DNA of 64,000 nt from Hofstenia miamia (Eukaryota; Xenacoelomorpha; Acoela; Hofsteniidae), in contig CABFPE010000272.1 of NCBI GenBank assembly GCA_900660155.1, positions 31,632-95,631 on the forward strand, read 5' to 3'. Below are positions 63,139 to 64,000 of this stretch, piece by piece. The stretch's first letter is position 1. Every line of letters begins with the position of its first letter. A program made the translations under genes and the position numbers. The notes under the pieces are model-generated. The model ran no database searches, was not told the DNA's origin, and saw nothing but the letters and a program-made list of their open reading frames with translations.

Positions 63139-63927
63139 TTTAAGTGTTATATATATGTATATATATACATATATATATATATATATAATATGGTATTTTC
63201 TCTATATTTACTAATGAAAATTGGGATCTAAGCTTTGAGAGAAGAAAAATATTTTATGTCAAAGTGGGGTAGCCCTTAAATTTATATATTTGTGTTAAAT
63301 TGGTAAAATTTATAGTTCTTTACAAAGTGCTAATTATTGTACTTGCCCTACTGGGTTAGTGCAATTATTAAGGAAATTTGTGGGAATATATTAAATAGTT
63401 GGAGTTTGCAAATGGGTTTGTAGCTAAAGATTGAATAAAGCTCTTAATAGAAAAATCATGATGCCATGCAATATTTTCTATTGAATTTTATGTTTGTTTT
63501 CCCAAAAGGCCTTGCCATTGCCAGAGATGTTGAAAGAAGAGTAAGTTTATTTAAAATTTTAATTATAATTATAAAATATTGAATCAGTGAAATTTACATA
63601 AGTAAAAATGATTAAATTATCTATAGTGCATAATTTATGAAAATATTTATTATAATTTTCTATGGAACTCAGTTCAATATCATCTAGGTGTGATGTACAC
63701 TAAATTCAATATAAATAAATTTTTCTAATGTTTTTAGATTATAATTAAATTAATAAGCCCGAAATATTAAGATTTTATGATATAAATCAGTATAAATGAA
63801 TTCCTTAATAGCATTAATATTGAATCTAATATAATTCGTTTTCAGTATTACAATTTTAATAATTCAAAATCAAGTAATTATTTTTTCTTCTAGACGAAAT
63901 TGCTTCTGACAAAAATATGAAAATAAA
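55844..63927 (+). CDS. Secreted cationic six-cysteine peptide gene, four coding exons
   Basis: Exon 1 (55844-55892) encodes MKGSTCIVVFLLHITI plus one base, then a GTGAGA donor. Exon 2 (62938-63087) follows a TTTTAG acceptor, supplies the two missing bases (giving Ala) and ends at AGAA/GTAAGT. Exon 3 (63509-63540) ends at AAGA/GTAAGT. Exon 4 (63894-63920) follows a TTTTTTCTTCTAG acceptor and ends in TGA, with AATAAA at 63922. All phases agree (1, 1, 0), giving 85 residues: a 17-residue signal peptide, then a mature part with about 15 basic and 6 acidic residues. The cysteine pattern is C-x3-C-x7-C-x15-C-x-C-x13-C. CxxxC plus GYC plus CIC recalls the CS-alpha-beta defensin core, while six cysteines with CxC then NRGY also suit an EGF-like fold on a symmetric phase-1 exon. 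A dibasic ERR precedes the last eight residues. The exon 1 link across 7 kb is inferred from phase. The family is not certain. Confidence 0.6.
56331..57468. other. First-intron sequence, nothing recognised
   Basis: AT-rich sequence between the signal-exon unit and the MITE. I see no further exon. Confidence 0.5.
57469..58308. mobile_element. MITE or nonautonomous DNA transposon, about 840 bp
   Basis: The left end CCCAGTCAAAAATCAAATGC and the right end in reverse complement CCCCAGACAAAAATGAGAAA are matching terminal repeats, and ATCCT(A/C)AC follows in both. The subterminal regions on both sides hold many GTCTCA/TGAGAC words (for example 57515-57600 and 58083-58165), as expected for transposase binding sites. 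No transposase frame is visible. It sits in the long first intron of the peptide gene. Confidence 0.7.
58309..62937. other. Remainder of the first intron, AT-rich
   Basis: No additional exon, RNA gene or recognisable element is supported. A degenerate two-unit direct repeat lies at about 61745-61915 and 62018-62150, sharing AATTAATGCATG(C/A)A and TTTCTGGTGA(C/A)AAG. Confidence 0.5.
62938..63087 (+). CDS. Cysteine-rich core exon of the secreted peptide
   Basis: This 150-base exon carries all six cysteines. It opens RKQCDRTCYRFGAGYC, passes through a Gly/Trp/Pro-containing loop, and reaches VDCICNRGY before the last Cys. Both boundaries are phase 1, a symmetric arrangement common for extracellular modules. 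The reading is open further upstream to a stop at 62912, so an alternative acceptor (CGTAAG/CAA at 62945, or TTTTAG/TGT at 62912) is possible. The one used here is the only one that restores frame with the phase-1 signal exons. Confidence 0.65.
63100..63188. repeat. TA microsatellite in intron 2 of the peptide gene
   Basis: Two long (AT)n runs at about 63103-63135 and 63150-63188 are separated by a short unique stretch. Confidence 0.9.
63922..63927 (+). promoter_or_regulatory. Polyadenylation signal AATAAA
   Basis: AATAAA lies two bases after the TGA of the terminal exon at 63918-63920. In an AT-rich region this word is common, so its position supports the gene end only moderately. Confidence 0.4.
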
Positions 63928-64000
63928 TTTATTTAAGAAAACATTCATGAATTGCAAATTTCTGGCAATGTTATGATTTGTTTAGGACAAACCCTATGTG

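Overview
This is AT-rich metazoan DNA. It shows long introns with standard GT-AG sites, dense nested retroelements, several MITEs and scaffold gaps, and no prokaryotic feature. Nothing in the sequence fixes the species. A lophotrochozoan or other non-vertebrate invertebrate is plausible, but that is inference.

The one host gene I can assemble lies at the right end (+ strand, 55844-63927). A 49-nt exon encodes a signal peptide, and three downstream exons (62938-63087, 63509-63540, 63894-63920) match it in splice phase. Together they give an 85-residue cationic secreted peptide with six cysteines (C-x3-C-x7-C-x15-C-x-C-x13-C), followed by an AATAAA. The signal exon recurs at 55232-55280 (+) and at 1900-1948 (-), the latter reading out of the left edge. 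The window therefore appears to lie between, and partly contain, members of a small secreted-peptide gene family in opposite orientations.

From about 3.5 to 27 kb, and again at 34-37, 41.6-47.3 and 51.8-52.6 kb, the window is filled with broken copies of one Ty3/Gypsy-like LTR family. Its LTRs begin TGTAGCATMATCC. Pol is followed by a long third coding region on the same strand that does not look like an envelope gene. Solo LTRs with 4-bp target duplications sit inside older copies, and a second LTR type is nested in them. A fossil helicase plus GIY-YIG segment lies at 24.5-25.25 kb, and a LINE remnant at 49.9-51.8 kb.

The rest holds a 760-bp foldback repeat (30.2-31.0 kb), a hAT-like MITE with an 8-bp target duplication (34.56-34.89 kb), an 840-bp MITE (57.47-58.31 kb), and two inverted copies of an element carrying CCACYAGTGG palindromes and a conserved 60-codon frame (39.1-39.9 and 53.8-54.6 kb). 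Four perfect 72-bp tandem units abut one of these copies. Two N gaps (1000 and 757 bp) and three single Ns are present. Each single N joins near-duplicate sequence, so part of the local duplication may be assembly artefact.
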